Positions 46,131 through 55,233 of a stretch of DNA of 64,000 nt are shown one piece after another (positions within the stretch are counted from its first letter, which is position 1; each line of letters opens with the position of its first letter). The stretch spans positions 124,001 through 188,000 of the forward strand of contig NZ_BNED01000003.1 in assembly GCF_016755875.1 (NCBI RefSeq), read 5' to 3'. The translations under genes and the position numbers were made by a program. Source of the stretch: Streptomyces spororaveus (lineage in GTDB: Bacteria; Actinomycetota; Actinomycetes; Streptomycetales; Streptomycetaceae). Below the pieces are notes generated by a model. The model made no database searches. It was not told the DNA's origin and worked only from the letters and a program-made list of their open reading frames with translations.

Positions 46131-47252
46131 TCAGGCGGCGGCCAGGGCCTCCAGGGCGGGGACCGTCGCGGCCGGGGCCGGCAGGGCCGCGTTCTGCCCG
46201 CGCAGCCGGGCGGCCGCCTCGCGCAGCGCCGGGTCGGCGGCCAGACGGGCCAGGAGCGGGGCGTCGACGTCCTGGGACGCCGAACGCAGCCCGGCCCCGG
46301 TGGCGGTGAGGGCGTCGGCGTTGGCGAAGTGGTCGGCGCCCTGGGGAAGCAGGAGCTGGGGCAGGCCGGCCTGCAGGGCGGTGAGGAGGGTTCCGGAGCC
46401 GCCGTGGTGGACCAGCGCGTCGCAGGTGGTCAGCAGCTCGGCGAGCGGGACCCAGGGCAGCGGGCGGACGTTGTCCGGGAGCGTGCCGAGCGGGGTGAGG
46501 TCGGCGTCGCCGACGGCGAGCAGGAACTCGGCGTCCACCGACGCGGCCGCCCCGGTCAGGGCGGTGATGGCGCGGACGCCGTCCAGCTCGGTGAGGACGG
46601 TGCCCAGGGTGACGGCGATCCGCGGGCGGCTGCCGCGCCGGAGCAGGCCGGCGGGGACGGCGCCGCCGCCGTTGTAGGGGACGTAGCGCATGCGCAGGCC
46701 CTGCGCGTCGCCGCCGAGCGAGGCCGGGACGACGTTCAGCGCGGTCGGCACGGCCGGGCCGTCCACCCCGTACGCCGCGTACGCCTCGGTGAAGTTGGCG
46801 GCGAGCCGGGCGACCATGTCCAGGCCGGAGGTGACACCGAAGTTGTGGACCACCGACGGGATCTTGAGTTTGGCCGCGACCAGCGGGGCCGAGGCCTGGA
46901 AGGAGTCGTAGACCAGCAGGTCGGGACGCCAGCTGTCGGCGGCCTCCAGCAGACCCTCCACGGTCGAACGGGAGACCACCGCGAAACCGCGGGCCGCCCG
47001 GTCCAGGATCTGGTCCGTGCTCATGTCCGGGGTCACGTACCGCACTTCCTGCTCCGTGGCCCCCTCGAAGACATCCCGGATGCTGCGGCCGTCACCGATC
47101 TCGACGATCGGGAAACCGGCCCCGCGGAGCTGTTCGAGGGGCTGCGAGCCCGCGAACAGCACCTCGTGGCCGGCCGCGCGTAACGCCTGCGCGGTCGGGA
47201 CCATCGGGAAGAGGTGGCCGGCCGCGGCCGGTCCGGTGAAGAGTATGCGCAC
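46131..47252 (-). CDS. GT1-family natural-product-type glycosyltransferase with TTA codon
   Basis: The 373-residue product begins at a GTG after AAGGAG (MRILFTGPAAAGHLFPMVPT). The acceptor domain fills the first 200 residues, and the donor domain holds CDALVHHGGSGTLLTALQAG and PQGADHFANADAL, the HHGGSGT and ADH motifs of macrolide/aromatic-polyketide glycosyltransferases. Codon 24 is TTA, so translation depends on the bldA tRNA. The gene has no biosynthetic neighbours. Sugar donor and acceptor are unknown. Confidence 0.88.
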   Translation of the reverse strand: MRILFTGPAAAGHLFPMVPTAQALRAAGHEVLFAGSQPLEQLRGAGFPIVEIGDGRSIRDVFEGATEQEVRYVTPDMSTDQILDRAARGFAVVSRSTVEGLLEAADSWRPDLLVYDSFQASAPLVAAKLKIPSVVHNFGVTSGLDMVARLAANFTEAYAAYGVDGPAVPTALNVVPASLGGDAQGLRMRYVPYNGGGAVPAGLLRRGSRPRIAVTLGTVLTELDGVRAITALTGAAASVDAEFLLAVGDADLTPLGTLPDNVRPLPWVPLAELLTTCDALVHHGGSGTLLTALQAGLPQLLLPQGADHFANADALTATGAGLRSASQDVDAPLLARLAADPALREAAARLRGQNAALPAPAATVPALEALAAA

Positions 47253-47582
47253 GGTTTCTCCTTGCCATCGGTGCCGGTCGGGGCGGGTCGTGCGGGCCCG
47301 GCCCCGGTTCCCTCCGGTGAACCGCCGGGAACACGCCCCGCGTTCCCGGCGCAGGAGCGATAACCGGCCGTTCTCGCAGCACCCCACGCCCGGCCGGCGC
47401 GTGCCCCCGCGCGCCGGGCCCGGCCCCGGCCCCTCCGGTACCGGCAGGGGTTACCGCCGGGCCCGGCGCGCGGGGGCGGACCGGGGAGGCTGCCTGCGGG
47501 GCGGGGCGGGGGCGGGGCGGCGGTGGCCTGTTCCGGCCGCCGCGGCGGCCGGGAGCGGCACCGGTAGGATCCCGGGACGGGC

Positions 47583-47657
47583 GGGGCCGTAGCGCAGAGG
47601 TCGACGCGCGCGGTCTCCAAAATCGCGAGGACACCGGTTCGATTCCGGTCGGCTCCG
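47583..47657 (+). tRNA. Atypical tRNA-Trp (CCA anticodon)
   Basis: A 75-nt cloverleaf can be drawn: acceptor stem GGGGCCG/CGGCTCC with one G-U, D-arm GCGC/GCGC, anticodon stem GCGGT/ATCGC closing CTCCAAA with anticodon CCA, and a T-arm ACCGG-TTCGATT-CCGGT. Unusual points are the absence of base 26, a 6-nt variable region and no encoded CCA end. It differs greatly from the standard actinobacterial tRNA-Trp as I remember it, so this may be a second or specialised tRNA, or a decaying copy. The anticodon assignment rests on this fold. Confidence 0.68.
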
Positions 47658-47794
47658 CCCGCCCACCCCCGCGGCACACCCCGCAAACCCCCGCAACTCC
47701 CCGGACCAGTGCGGCGCGGCGCACGGCGCGGCGCGCGGCCGCCGCCCGGCGGGTACCGGCCCCCTTGAGGGTTCCCGCCTGTCAGGATGACCCC

Positions 47795-48199
47795 GTGACC
47801 GGATCTCATGCACGGACGGACCCCGGATGCCGCGGTGAGGGCTCCTTCCTCTCCCTCTGGTCGAAGGACTCGGTCCTGTCGATCGGCTCCGTAGGCTCAG
47901 TCCTGTCGATCGGCTCGGTGGGCTCGGTCCTGTCGATCGCCTCCGTCGGATCGTCGCTGTCCGTGCTCTGCGCCGCCTCCTGGCTCAGCACGGGCTCGCT
48001 GCTGTCCGCGCGGTCCCGCTGGTCGGTGCTGTCCTGGCACTCACGCAACGGCTTCCTGACAGCCGGCCCCACCACCGCCGCCGTCGCGGCGGCGGCTGTC
48101 GCGGCGGCCGCCGTCGCCGCCGGGCTCGCACTGCACTCCGGGCGCTTGGGGCCGGGCACTCCCCCGGCCCCACGGCCCCGAAGGCACCCCGCCCACTGA
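47795..48199 (+). CDS. Ser/Gly/Val-repeat protein with C-terminal membrane helix
   Basis: The 134-residue product starts at a GTG with AGGA seven bases upstream. Residues 24-75 consist of an SVLSIGSVG-type repeat: SVLSIGSVG occurs at 26-34, 35-43 and then degenerates through SVLSIASVG, SSLSVLCAA and SLLSARS. Its DNA is a 27-bp tandem repeat. Residues 92-113 are an Ala/Val-rich membrane helix. The repeat may form a beta-solenoid or amyloid-like stack near the membrane. I know of no function. The tRNA lies 137 bp upstream. Confidence 0.72.
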   Translation: MTGSHARTDPGCRGEGSFLSLWSKDSVLSIGSVGSVLSIGSVGSVLSIASVGSSLSVLCAASWLSTGSLLSARSRWSVLSWHSRNGFLTAGPTTAAVAAAAVAAAAVAAGLALHSGRLGPGTPPAPRPRRHPAH

Positions 48200-48407
48200 A
48201 GCCCCCCCGCCCGCCCGCCGGGCCCGGTCCGGTCCGGTCCGCACCGCGCGCGACGGCACGTAGGCGCGTACGGCGCGTACGGCGGGCTGTCCGCACCCGG
48301 CAGCCCCGGAAGGGATACGGCGGCACCCGCGAGGACACGGCAGCCCCGGAAGGGATACGGCGGGCCCCGGGAGGGATACGGGCCCCGGGAGGATGAGGCG
48401 GGGGCCT

Positions 48408-48413
48408 TATCCT
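48408..48413 (+). promoter_or_regulatory. -10 box of a leaderless promoter for the HAD gene
   Basis: TATCCT ends 6 bp before the ATG at 48420 and there is no ribosome-binding site. Upstream at about 48300-48370 the unit GGCAGCCCCGGAAGGGATAC occurs twice as a direct repeat with a third degenerate copy. Confidence 0.45.
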
Positions 48414-48419
48414 GCCGGG

Positions 48420-49157
48420 ATGATCAAGCCGGCCGAACTCGTGATATTCGACTGCGACGGGGTACTCGTCGACACCGAACGCATCGCCCTGCGCATCCAG
48501 CTCGCCCTGGGAGCGGAACTCGGCTGGCCGCTGACCCCCGAGGACGCCGTCGACCGGTTCATCGGACGCTCCAAGGAGTCGATCTGCGAACAGATCGCGC
48601 AGCGGCTGGGCCCGCAGACGGCCGCCCTCTGGTGGCAGGAGCTCCTGCGGCGCCACCGGGAGGCGGTGGACACCGGGCTGGAAGCGGTCGACGGGCTGCC
48701 CGGGGCACTGGAGGAGATCACCCTGCCGGTCTGCGTCGCCTCCAGCGGCTCGCACGACAAGATGCGCCACACCCTCGGTGTCACAGGGCTCTACGAACGC
48801 TTCGCGGGCCGCATCTTCAGCGCCGCCGAGGTCGCCCGCGGCAAGCCCGCCCCCGACCTCTTCCTGCACGCGGCACGGCAGATGGGCGCCGACCCCGCCG
48901 CGTGCGTGGTCGTGGAGGACAGCCTCCCCGGTGTCCTGGCGGCCCGCGCCGCCGGGATGCGCGCCCTGGCCTACGCGGGCGGACTCACCCCGCCGCACCG
49001 GCTCACGGGCCCCGCCACCGTCGTCTTCACCGACATGCGCGAACTCCCCGGCCTCATCACCGGATCACCGGACCGGCCGGTCACCGGCCAACCGGTCAGC
49101 GGGCGGCCGCGCCAGGAGCGGGCGGGGTCCAGTCCGCAGGCAGGCCGGACTGGATAA
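48420..49157 (+). CDS. HAD-family phosphatase (beta-phosphoglucomutase-like)
   Basis: The 245-residue product has all HAD motifs: D11-x-D13 in FDCDGVLVDT, motif II in VCVASSGSHDKM, the Lys of motif III in GKPAPDLFLHAA and motif IV in VVVEDSLPGV. The cap between motifs I and II is the helical C1 type seen in beta-phosphoglucomutase-like phosphatases. It should act on a small phospho-sugar or similar. Its last 20 codons overlap the 3' end of the convergent gene by 62 bp. Leaderless mRNA is likely. Confidence 0.9.
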   Translation: MIKPAELVIFDCDGVLVDTERIALRIQLALGAELGWPLTPEDAVDRFIGRSKESICEQIAQRLGPQTAALWWQELLRRHREAVDTGLEAVDGLPGALEEITLPVCVASSGSHDKMRHTLGVTGLYERFAGRIFSAAEVARGKPAPDLFLHAARQMGADPAACVVVEDSLPGVLAARAAGMRALAYAGGLTPPHRLTGPATVVFTDMRELPGLITGSPDRPVTGQPVSGRPRQERAGSSPQAGRTG

Positions 49158-49632
49158 GGACCTCGGCCAGACTGTAGTGGTCCTGGTCAAAGGCGATCCG
49201 GCAGTGCCCCCTGTCGAGGCCGAGCAGGGTCGTCATCGGCACGGCGAACGGCTTGGGCGCGCCCTTGAGATGGCCGGAGTAGACCGCCCGTACGGTGACG
49301 CGGTCACCCTCGAGGCGGGTGTCACGGACGCTGACACGGACGTTGTCGATGAGGGTGTCGGCGCGGGCCTTCCACCCCGCGATCTCCTTACGGCCGCGGA
49401 AGGTGACACCGACGGCCTCGTCGGTGTAGACGCCGTCGGCGGTGAACACCGCGCCCAGGGCCCGGGGATCACTGCCGTTCCAGGCACGGGCCCAGGCGGC
49501 AACGACCCCGGGAACCGGCCGGCCGGTGCCCTGCACGGCATAAGCGGCGGCGGTGGCGGTGGCGGTGGCGGTGGCGCACAGGAAAGCGGCAGCGGTCACC
49601 ACGGTGAGAGTACGCAGCGTGCGGGACGTCAT
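49096..49632 (-). CDS. Secreted SnoaL/NTF2-like protein
   Basis: The 178-residue product starts at an ATG with AGGAG nine bases upstream and has a signal peptide (residues 1-33, with a Thr/Ala-repeat core). The mature domain (about 38-160) fits SgcJ/EcaC/SnoaL-like NTF2 folds: VVAAWARAWNGSDPRALGAV, FTADGVYTDEAVGVTFRGRK and later VRAVYSGHLKG and CRIAFDQDHYSLAEVL. It may be a binding protein or enzyme outside the cell. A TATATATA-like coding run ATATATATA is really an Ala-Thr repeat. Overlaps the HAD gene tail-to-tail. Confidence 0.82.
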   Translation of the reverse strand: MTSRTLRTLTVVTAAAFLCATATATATAAAYAVQGTGRPVPGVVAAWARAWNGSDPRALGAVFTADGVYTDEAVGVTFRGRKEIAGWKARADTLIDNVRVSVRDTRLEGDRVTVRAVYSGHLKGAPKPFAVPMTTLLGLDRGHCRIAFDQDHYSLAEVLIQSGLPADWTPPAPGAAAR

Positions 49633-50777
49633 GACGGAAACTCCTGACAGCAAAGACCCGGGCACAAGCCCGGGAACGGGTACGGGTGGGGGTGGGCCCT
49701 GCCCGCGACAGCGCCAGGCAGGTACGGGACTCCGGCCGCCGGGCCGGCGGCAGAACCGGTCCCGGCCGCGGACACCGGCCCGCAGCCCCGTCCATGCGGT
49801 ACGGGCGGCCTTCACGGGACACACACTCCCGCCGAACGGCGTCCACTCTCCAGCCCCCGCAGGCCCGGTGACTGTCCACCACTGCCCACCACCGTCCACC
49901 CGGCCCCGGCCGGCACAAAGCCCCGGGTACGGGTACGGCCGGACAGCTACCCGACGGACGGCCACCCGGCATACAGACGGCCCTGCACTCAACTCCACCA
50001 CCCAGAACGGGAACGAACCACGGCCCTGAACAACCCTGCCGCCGGGACACGCACCGAAACGACGGGTACCCCCGAACACAACCAGCGGCGCCCCTGGAAC
50101 AACCCCCGCCCACAGGGCCCGCACCGAGACCGACAGGCGGCCCGGACGGCTCCGCTCCTGCCGCCACACCCCGCCCGGACACCGGCCGCCAGGACCACGG
50201 AGCCGTCCCGCGACCCGGAACACGCCCGCTCCCCGCTCCCCGGCCCCGGCCCCGGCCCCGGCCCTGGCCCTGGCCCTGGCCCTGGCCCTGGTCCTGGTTC
50301 GTGCCACCCGGCTGACACTATTCCCCGACCGCCCGGCACCGAACGGACACCGGCAGCCCCCGCCGCAGGACAAGGACCGTACACACCGGAGCAGCCGCCA
50401 CACCGTGCGTGGTGCGCCGGAGCGGACTGCGTGCCGGGGACGCCGGGCCGGTGCCGGGGGTGTGTCCACCTCCCCAGCGCCGGATGCCCGGCGGCGGCGG
50501 GGGGCCAGGGCGAAGGCCACGGCTGGATCGCCGCCCGCCGGGAAGGACTGCACGCCGGGCCCGCGCCACCGTCTCCGACGGGACCGCCGGGGCCGGCAGC
50601 TCCGGCTCAACGAGCCGACGTGGCCTGCCGTCCCACGGCCGGCGCCGCCCACAGCAGGACGAACCGGGGGCAAGGAACCTGGGCGGGAAAACCGGGGCAG
50701 GGAGAACCCACCGGGGCGGGGGGGGGGAACCGGGGCGGGGCAGTGCGCCGGACGCCTCGGCCGGTGAGGATGGCCGT
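49633..50777. other. 1.1-kb gene-free gap
   Basis: No frame here has consistent coding statistics on either strand. It contains one clear repeat, about nine copies of CCCCGG/CCCTGG hexamers at 50240-50298. Open frames seen are long only because stop codons are rare in such GC-rich DNA. It separates divergent genes, so it must also hold promoters for both sides. Confidence 0.6.
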
Positions 50778-51524
50778 ATGACGCTCACCCCTCAGGCCAG
50801 GTCCTTCGACAAAGCGGCCGCCGGCTACGCCGAAAACCGCCCGTCCTATCCCCCGGCCCTCCTCGACGCCGTCGAGGAACTCGCCGGCCGGCCCTTAACG
50901 GGCGCCCGCGTCGCGGACATCGGCGCCGGCACGGGACTGGCCACCGCCCTCCTCCATGCCCGCGGTGCACACGTCGTCGCGGTGGAACCCGGCCCCGCCA
51001 TGGCCGCCCAGTTCCGCCGCAGGCTGCCCCACATCCCTCTCGTACTCGGCGACGGCAACAGCCTGCCCCTCGCCCGCGACTGCATCGACATCCTCACCTA
51101 CGCCCAGTCCTGGCACTGGACCGACCCGCGCCGATCCGCCCCGCAAGCCCAGCGGGTGCTGCGCCGCGGCGGCGCGCTCGCCCTGTGGTGGAACGACTCC
51201 GACAGCACGCTCCCCTGGATCGCCGACCAGGACACCCGCCTACGCCGCCTCTTCGGAGCCGCCGACAGCCAACCCGATCCGACAGCCCGGTTCCGCGACC
51301 TGCCACCCGAACTCACCTTCACCACCCGGCAGATGTCATGGACCCGCAGCGTCCCCCTCGGCACACATCTCGCGAACCTCGCCACCTACTCCGACTTCCT
51401 GGTCCTCGGACAGAAAGCCACCCAGGCGTTCCTGGCCACGGAACAAGACCTGCTCACCGAAATCTTCCCCGACCAAACGATCGAGGAGCGGTACACCGTC
51501 AGCCTGGCCGTCGCCCACTGCTGA
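50778..51524 (+). CDS. Class I SAM-dependent methyltransferase with TTA codon
   Basis: The 248-residue product has the Rossmann SAM motif VADIGAGTGLATALLHARGA (about 45-64) and the downstream GDGNSLPLARDCIDILTYAQSWHW, typical of the type-11 (UbiE-like) methyltransferases. It begins MTLTPQARSFDKAAAGYAENRPSYPP, a common start in this group. Codon 40 is TTA (50895-50897), linking expression to bldA. GAGGA lies before the ATG. The substrate is unknown. Confidence 0.88.
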   Translation: MTLTPQARSFDKAAAGYAENRPSYPPALLDAVEELAGRPLTGARVADIGAGTGLATALLHARGAHVVAVEPGPAMAAQFRRRLPHIPLVLGDGNSLPLARDCIDILTYAQSWHWTDPRRSAPQAQRVLRRGGALALWWNDSDSTLPWIADQDTRLRRLFGAADSQPDPTARFRDLPPELTFTTRQMSWTRSVPLGTHLANLATYSDFLVLGQKATQAFLATEQDLLTEIFPDQTIEERYTVSLAVAHC

Positions 51525-51960
51525 CACCACACCCATACACCCCCGCTCCCCCGCGCACCGGACCATCTGCCGGCCGCAGGAGCGTACGGTCCGCACCCGG
51601 CCGCACCCCCACAGCCCCGGACACGGCCGCTCCCTTCTCCTCGCCCCCAGAGGCCGGGTGCCCCACCACCACGGGGCGGCTGCCAGGGGTGCGGTCCGGG
51701 CAGCGGGTGCCGCCGGGGTCCGCAGCCGTTCCACGGCCGCCGGGCCTGCCCTTCCAGCAACAACGAAAACCGGCACACGCCCCCGGACCGGCACACCGCG
51801 GGGCAGGCTCAGCCCGAACCGCGTCCCCACCCCCCTGCACACCGGCCCCGTGGCCCGGTACAACGCGCCGACACCCCACCCAGCCAGAGCCCGGCGCACG
51901 GAAACTGCAGAAATACCGGCCAGACCCGGCCACCCTCCTGCCACCCGCCCGACCTACGAC

Positions 51961-52100
51961 CTACGGGCTACGGGCTACGGGCTACGGGCTACGGGCTACG
52001 GGCTACGGGCTACGGGCTACGGGCTACGGGCTACGGGCTACGGGCTACGGGCTACGGGCTACGGGCTACGGGCTACGGGCTACGGGCTACGGGCTACGGG
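51961..52100. repeat. Heptanucleotide CTACGGG, 20 perfect tandem copies
   Basis: The 7-bp unit CTACGGG is repeated exactly 20 times (140 bp), preceded by one imperfect CTACGAC. It lies in the 796-bp gap between the convergent methyltransferase and DUF6777 genes, where I see no gene. The apparent Gly-Leu-Arg-Ala-Thr frame is a consequence of 7-bp periodicity. Confidence 0.95.
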
Positions 52101-52320
52101 CAGGACACCACGGAGGCCGGTTGCCCTGCCAGGCGGCACAGAACCGGGCCAGCCCGGCCGGGAAGCACGGCTTACCCGGCCCACAGCCACGGTGCCGTCA
52201 GCAGCGCGGTACCAGCATGCGAGCCCGCACCCCCGCCCTGCTCCTCCCCCGCCCCGCCAGGCCCGGCGCCCTCCCCAGACCGCCGTCACCGGAGCGAACA
52301 CACGGATCCCGGCCCGGTAC

Positions 52321-55233
52321 CTACCCGGAACTCCCGCCCGACCCGTCCCCGGGCGCCGTTCCGCGATCCCCGCCCGCCCCGTCCCCCGGCGCTGTTCCGG
52401 GAACACTGCCTGCTCCCCCGCCCGTCTCCCGGCCGGTCCCCGAAGCCCCGGAGACGCCGCCCGGCACACGGCCCGGCGAGCTCCCCGAGTCCGGACCCGA
52501 GTCCCTGCCGCTGCCGTGACCAGAGGCCTTCCCGGACCCGCGGCCGGACTCCGGCGCCTGCCCGGAACCCGTGCCGGGGGCCTGGCCCGCCCCCGAGCCG
52601 GAACCCTTGCCCGACACCTTCCCCTGGCCCCCGCCCGACCCCTGACCCGCACCCCCCGCCGGATCGCCGGCCGGCCCCTGATCCCGACCGGGCGCCTTCC
52701 CCGACCCCTGATCCGACTCCCGACCAGGTTCCCTGGCCGGATCCTGGGCTGAGCCCTGCCCCGGAACATCCCCCGAGCCATTCCCCGTCCGGTCCCTGTC
52801 CCGGTCCCGGCCGGACTCCCTGCCCGGTTGCTCACCCGACCCCTCGCCAGACTTCCGGCCCGGCTCCTGGCCCGCCTCCTTCGCCCCGTCCTGACCGGGC
52901 GCCTTGCCTGGTTCCTGGCCCTTGCCCGGCACCTTCTCCGAGCCCTCACCCGGCTTCCGGCCCGACGTCTTCCCCGAGTCCTCGCCCGACTCCTTGCCAG
53001 GCTTCCGGCCCGGCTCCTGACCCGCCTCCTGACCGGGCGCCTTGCCCGGCACCTTCTCCGAGCCCTCACCCGGCTTCCGGCCCGACGTCTTCCCCGGGTC
53101 CTCCCCGGGCCCCTGACCGGGGTCCTTCACCGAGCCCTCGCCCGGCTTCTTCCCCGGGTCCTCGCCGGACCCCTGACCGGGGTCCTTGCCGGGGTCCTTG
53201 CCCGGAACCTGCCCGGGTGTCTCACCGGACTCCTGGCCCGGCGGCTTGCCCGAACCCTCACCAGGCTTCTTCCCCGCGCCCTCGCCGGAGCCCTGACCAG
53301 GATCCTTCACCGAGCCCTCGCCCGGCTTCGTCCCCGAGTCCTCGCCCGACTCCTTGCCAGGCTTCCGGCCCGGCTTCTGACCCGCCTCCTTCGCCGGGTC
53401 CTGACCGGGCGCCTTGCCTGGTTCGGGGCCCGTTTCCTTGCCCGGCACCTCCTCCGAGCCCTCACCCGGCTTCCGGCCCGACGTCTTCCCCGGATCCTCC
53501 CCGGAGCCCTGACCGGGGTCCTTCACCGAGCCCTCGCCCGGCTTCTTCTCCGGGTCCTCCCCGGAGCCCTGATAGGGGTCCTTGCCCGGAACCTGCCCGG
53601 GTGCCTCACCGGACTCCTGACCCGGCGGCTTGCCCGAGCCCTCACCTGGCTTCTTCCCAGGGTCCTTGCCGGACCCCTGCTCGGGATCCTGGGCCGGGCC
53701 CGTGCCCGTGCCGGACTCCTGGCCCGGCGGCCTGCCCGAGCCCTCACCCGGCTTCTTCCCCGGCGTCTTCCCCGGGTCCTTACCGGACCCCTGACCGGGA
53801 TCCTGGGCCGGGCCCGTGCCGGACTCCCGGCCGGGTGCCTCGCCGGACTCCCGGCCGGCTGTCTTCCCCGGGCCCCCGCCCGGCTCCTGGCCCGGGGGCA
53901 GAGCCGGCGCCTTTCCGGGAGCCTGGCCCGGACCATCGCCCTGGATCCGGCCCGGGTCGCTGCCCGGGATGTCACCCGACTCGCCGACCGGCGCGCCACC
54001 CGGGTTCTGGGCGGGGGTCTCCCCCGGCGGCCGGTCCGGCACCTGGCCCGGAACAGACCCCGGGGGCCGGTTCCCGGACGTGCCCGAGGGCGGCGGGACC
54101 GGCGCCGGGTGGACCGCCGGCAGGACCGGGTAGGCAGAACCGGAGGCCCGGCCCTTCGGAGGCGGGACCTCACGGTCATGCCTGCCCCGCGCCGCCCCGC
54201 CCGGACGCTCGTACCATCCCCCGCGGTCCTGGTCGAAGACCGTGACACTCTCCACCGGCTCCACCGCGGGCCTGACCGCAACGAGACCGGAGGACCGGAA
54301 CGCCGGCCACCTCGCGCCGCTGTACCCCTGCCCGCCCCTGACCGCGACAGGCGGATCCAGCGGGTTCCCGCAGGCACAGCGGACCCGGGGCACACCCCGG
54401 CCGTCGACCAGCACGGACGTACCGGCCTGCAGGACCGCCTGATAGCTGGTGGGCCCGCCATTGCGGTACCCGTGATTGGTGACCCTGGTGTCCCACCCCA
54501 GCCGCACCGGCGTCAGCGACCGCAGGTACGAGGCGACCTGCGACTGCCCGATACCCAGCGCACCGGCGAACGCACCACCCTTATCCGGGTTCTGCGCGAG
54601 ATAGCGGACCTGCTTCTCCACGTCACAACTCGCAAGGTCCCGCGTCCCGCCATACAGGCCCGGATACCCGCCATCGACCTCAAGCGTCCGCGCACCACCC
54701 GCCGAGTCCCCGCCATCCACCGCGCTCCCACCCCCCGCCACGGGCGTCACACGGTCCGTGTTCCCGTGCTCCGCGGCCGTCGACGCGGTGAACGGATCGG
54801 GCCCGGCCTCCGCCGCCGCCTGGAGAAACACCTCACCACCCGCCGACGTGTTCCCCGCCAGCACCGTAAACCCCAAAACCACCGCCGACACCACAGCCAC
54901 CGCCGTACCCACACCCAGCACCGCCCGCCGCGAACGCCACCCACGCACACGCCCGCCCCCACCACCCGGCAACACCGCACCCCCACCGGAAGACACCGGC
55001 ACAGGCCCCGCCGGCGGCCCCAACACAGAACCCGAACCAGGACCCGACACAGGACCCGAACCAGACCCCGAACCAGACACACCACCCGACGCAGGCGGCG
55101 GCTCCACACGAACACCCCGACCCGACAACGGACCATGCGGCGGCCCCATAGGACGCCCCAAAGAACCAGAAGAAGAACCAGAAGAACCAGAAGAAGAAGG
55201 AGGAGGGGGAGGGGGAGGGGGCAGAGAACTCAC
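52321..55233 (-). CDS. DUF6777-type membrane-anchored protein with long Gly-Pro-Lys-rich tail
   Basis: The product has about 970 residues from the GTG at 55233 (VSSLPPPPPPP); a GTG at 55257 is also possible. It has four parts: a Pro/Ser/Gly cytoplasmic head (about 1-100), one membrane helix (AVLGVGTAVAVVSAVVLGFTV, near 105-125), an extracytoplasmic domain (about 130-360) starting EVFLQAAAEAGPDPFTAST that I recognise as DUF6777, and about 550 residues of GPGKxPGEGS-type repeats. The repeat tail is disordered and hydrophilic, perhaps a wall-spanning stalk. Function unknown. The repeats make the locus liable to length change. Confidence 0.78.
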   Translation of the reverse strand: MSSLPPPPPPPPSSSGSSGSSSGSLGRPMGPPHGPLSGRGVRVEPPPASGGVSGSGSGSGPVSGPGSGSVLGPPAGPVPVSSGGGAVLPGGGGGRVRGWRSRRAVLGVGTAVAVVSAVVLGFTVLAGNTSAGGEVFLQAAAEAGPDPFTASTAAEHGNTDRVTPVAGGGSAVDGGDSAGGARTLEVDGGYPGLYGGTRDLASCDVEKQVRYLAQNPDKGGAFAGALGIGQSQVASYLRSLTPVRLGWDTRVTNHGYRNGGPTSYQAVLQAGTSVLVDGRGVPRVRCACGNPLDPPVAVRGGQGYSGARWPAFRSSGLVAVRPAVEPVESVTVFDQDRGGWYERPGGAARGRHDREVPPPKGRASGSAYPVLPAVHPAPVPPPSGTSGNRPPGSVPGQVPDRPPGETPAQNPGGAPVGESGDIPGSDPGRIQGDGPGQAPGKAPALPPGQEPGGGPGKTAGRESGEAPGRESGTGPAQDPGQGSGKDPGKTPGKKPGEGSGRPPGQESGTGTGPAQDPEQGSGKDPGKKPGEGSGKPPGQESGEAPGQVPGKDPYQGSGEDPEKKPGEGSVKDPGQGSGEDPGKTSGRKPGEGSEEVPGKETGPEPGKAPGQDPAKEAGQKPGRKPGKESGEDSGTKPGEGSVKDPGQGSGEGAGKKPGEGSGKPPGQESGETPGQVPGKDPGKDPGQGSGEDPGKKPGEGSVKDPGQGPGEDPGKTSGRKPGEGSEKVPGKAPGQEAGQEPGRKPGKESGEDSGKTSGRKPGEGSEKVPGKGQEPGKAPGQDGAKEAGQEPGRKSGEGSGEQPGRESGRDRDRDRTGNGSGDVPGQGSAQDPAREPGRESDQGSGKAPGRDQGPAGDPAGGAGQGSGGGQGKVSGKGSGSGAGQAPGTGSGQAPESGRGSGKASGHGSGRDSGPDSGSSPGRVPGGVSGASGTGRETGGGAGSVPGTAPGDGAGGDRGTAPGDGSGGSSG

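Noticed and set aside
35878..50673. Secondary-metabolite cluster
   Set aside because: Two glycosyltransferases, a methyltransferase, LAL and AraC regulators and an exporter are present, but no polyketide, peptide or terpene synthase is seen and the genes lie in separate transcription units.
50409..50777. N-terminal extension of the methyltransferase
   Set aside because: The upstream part is Gly/Arg-rich and the ATG at 50778 has GAGGA and starts the conserved domain.
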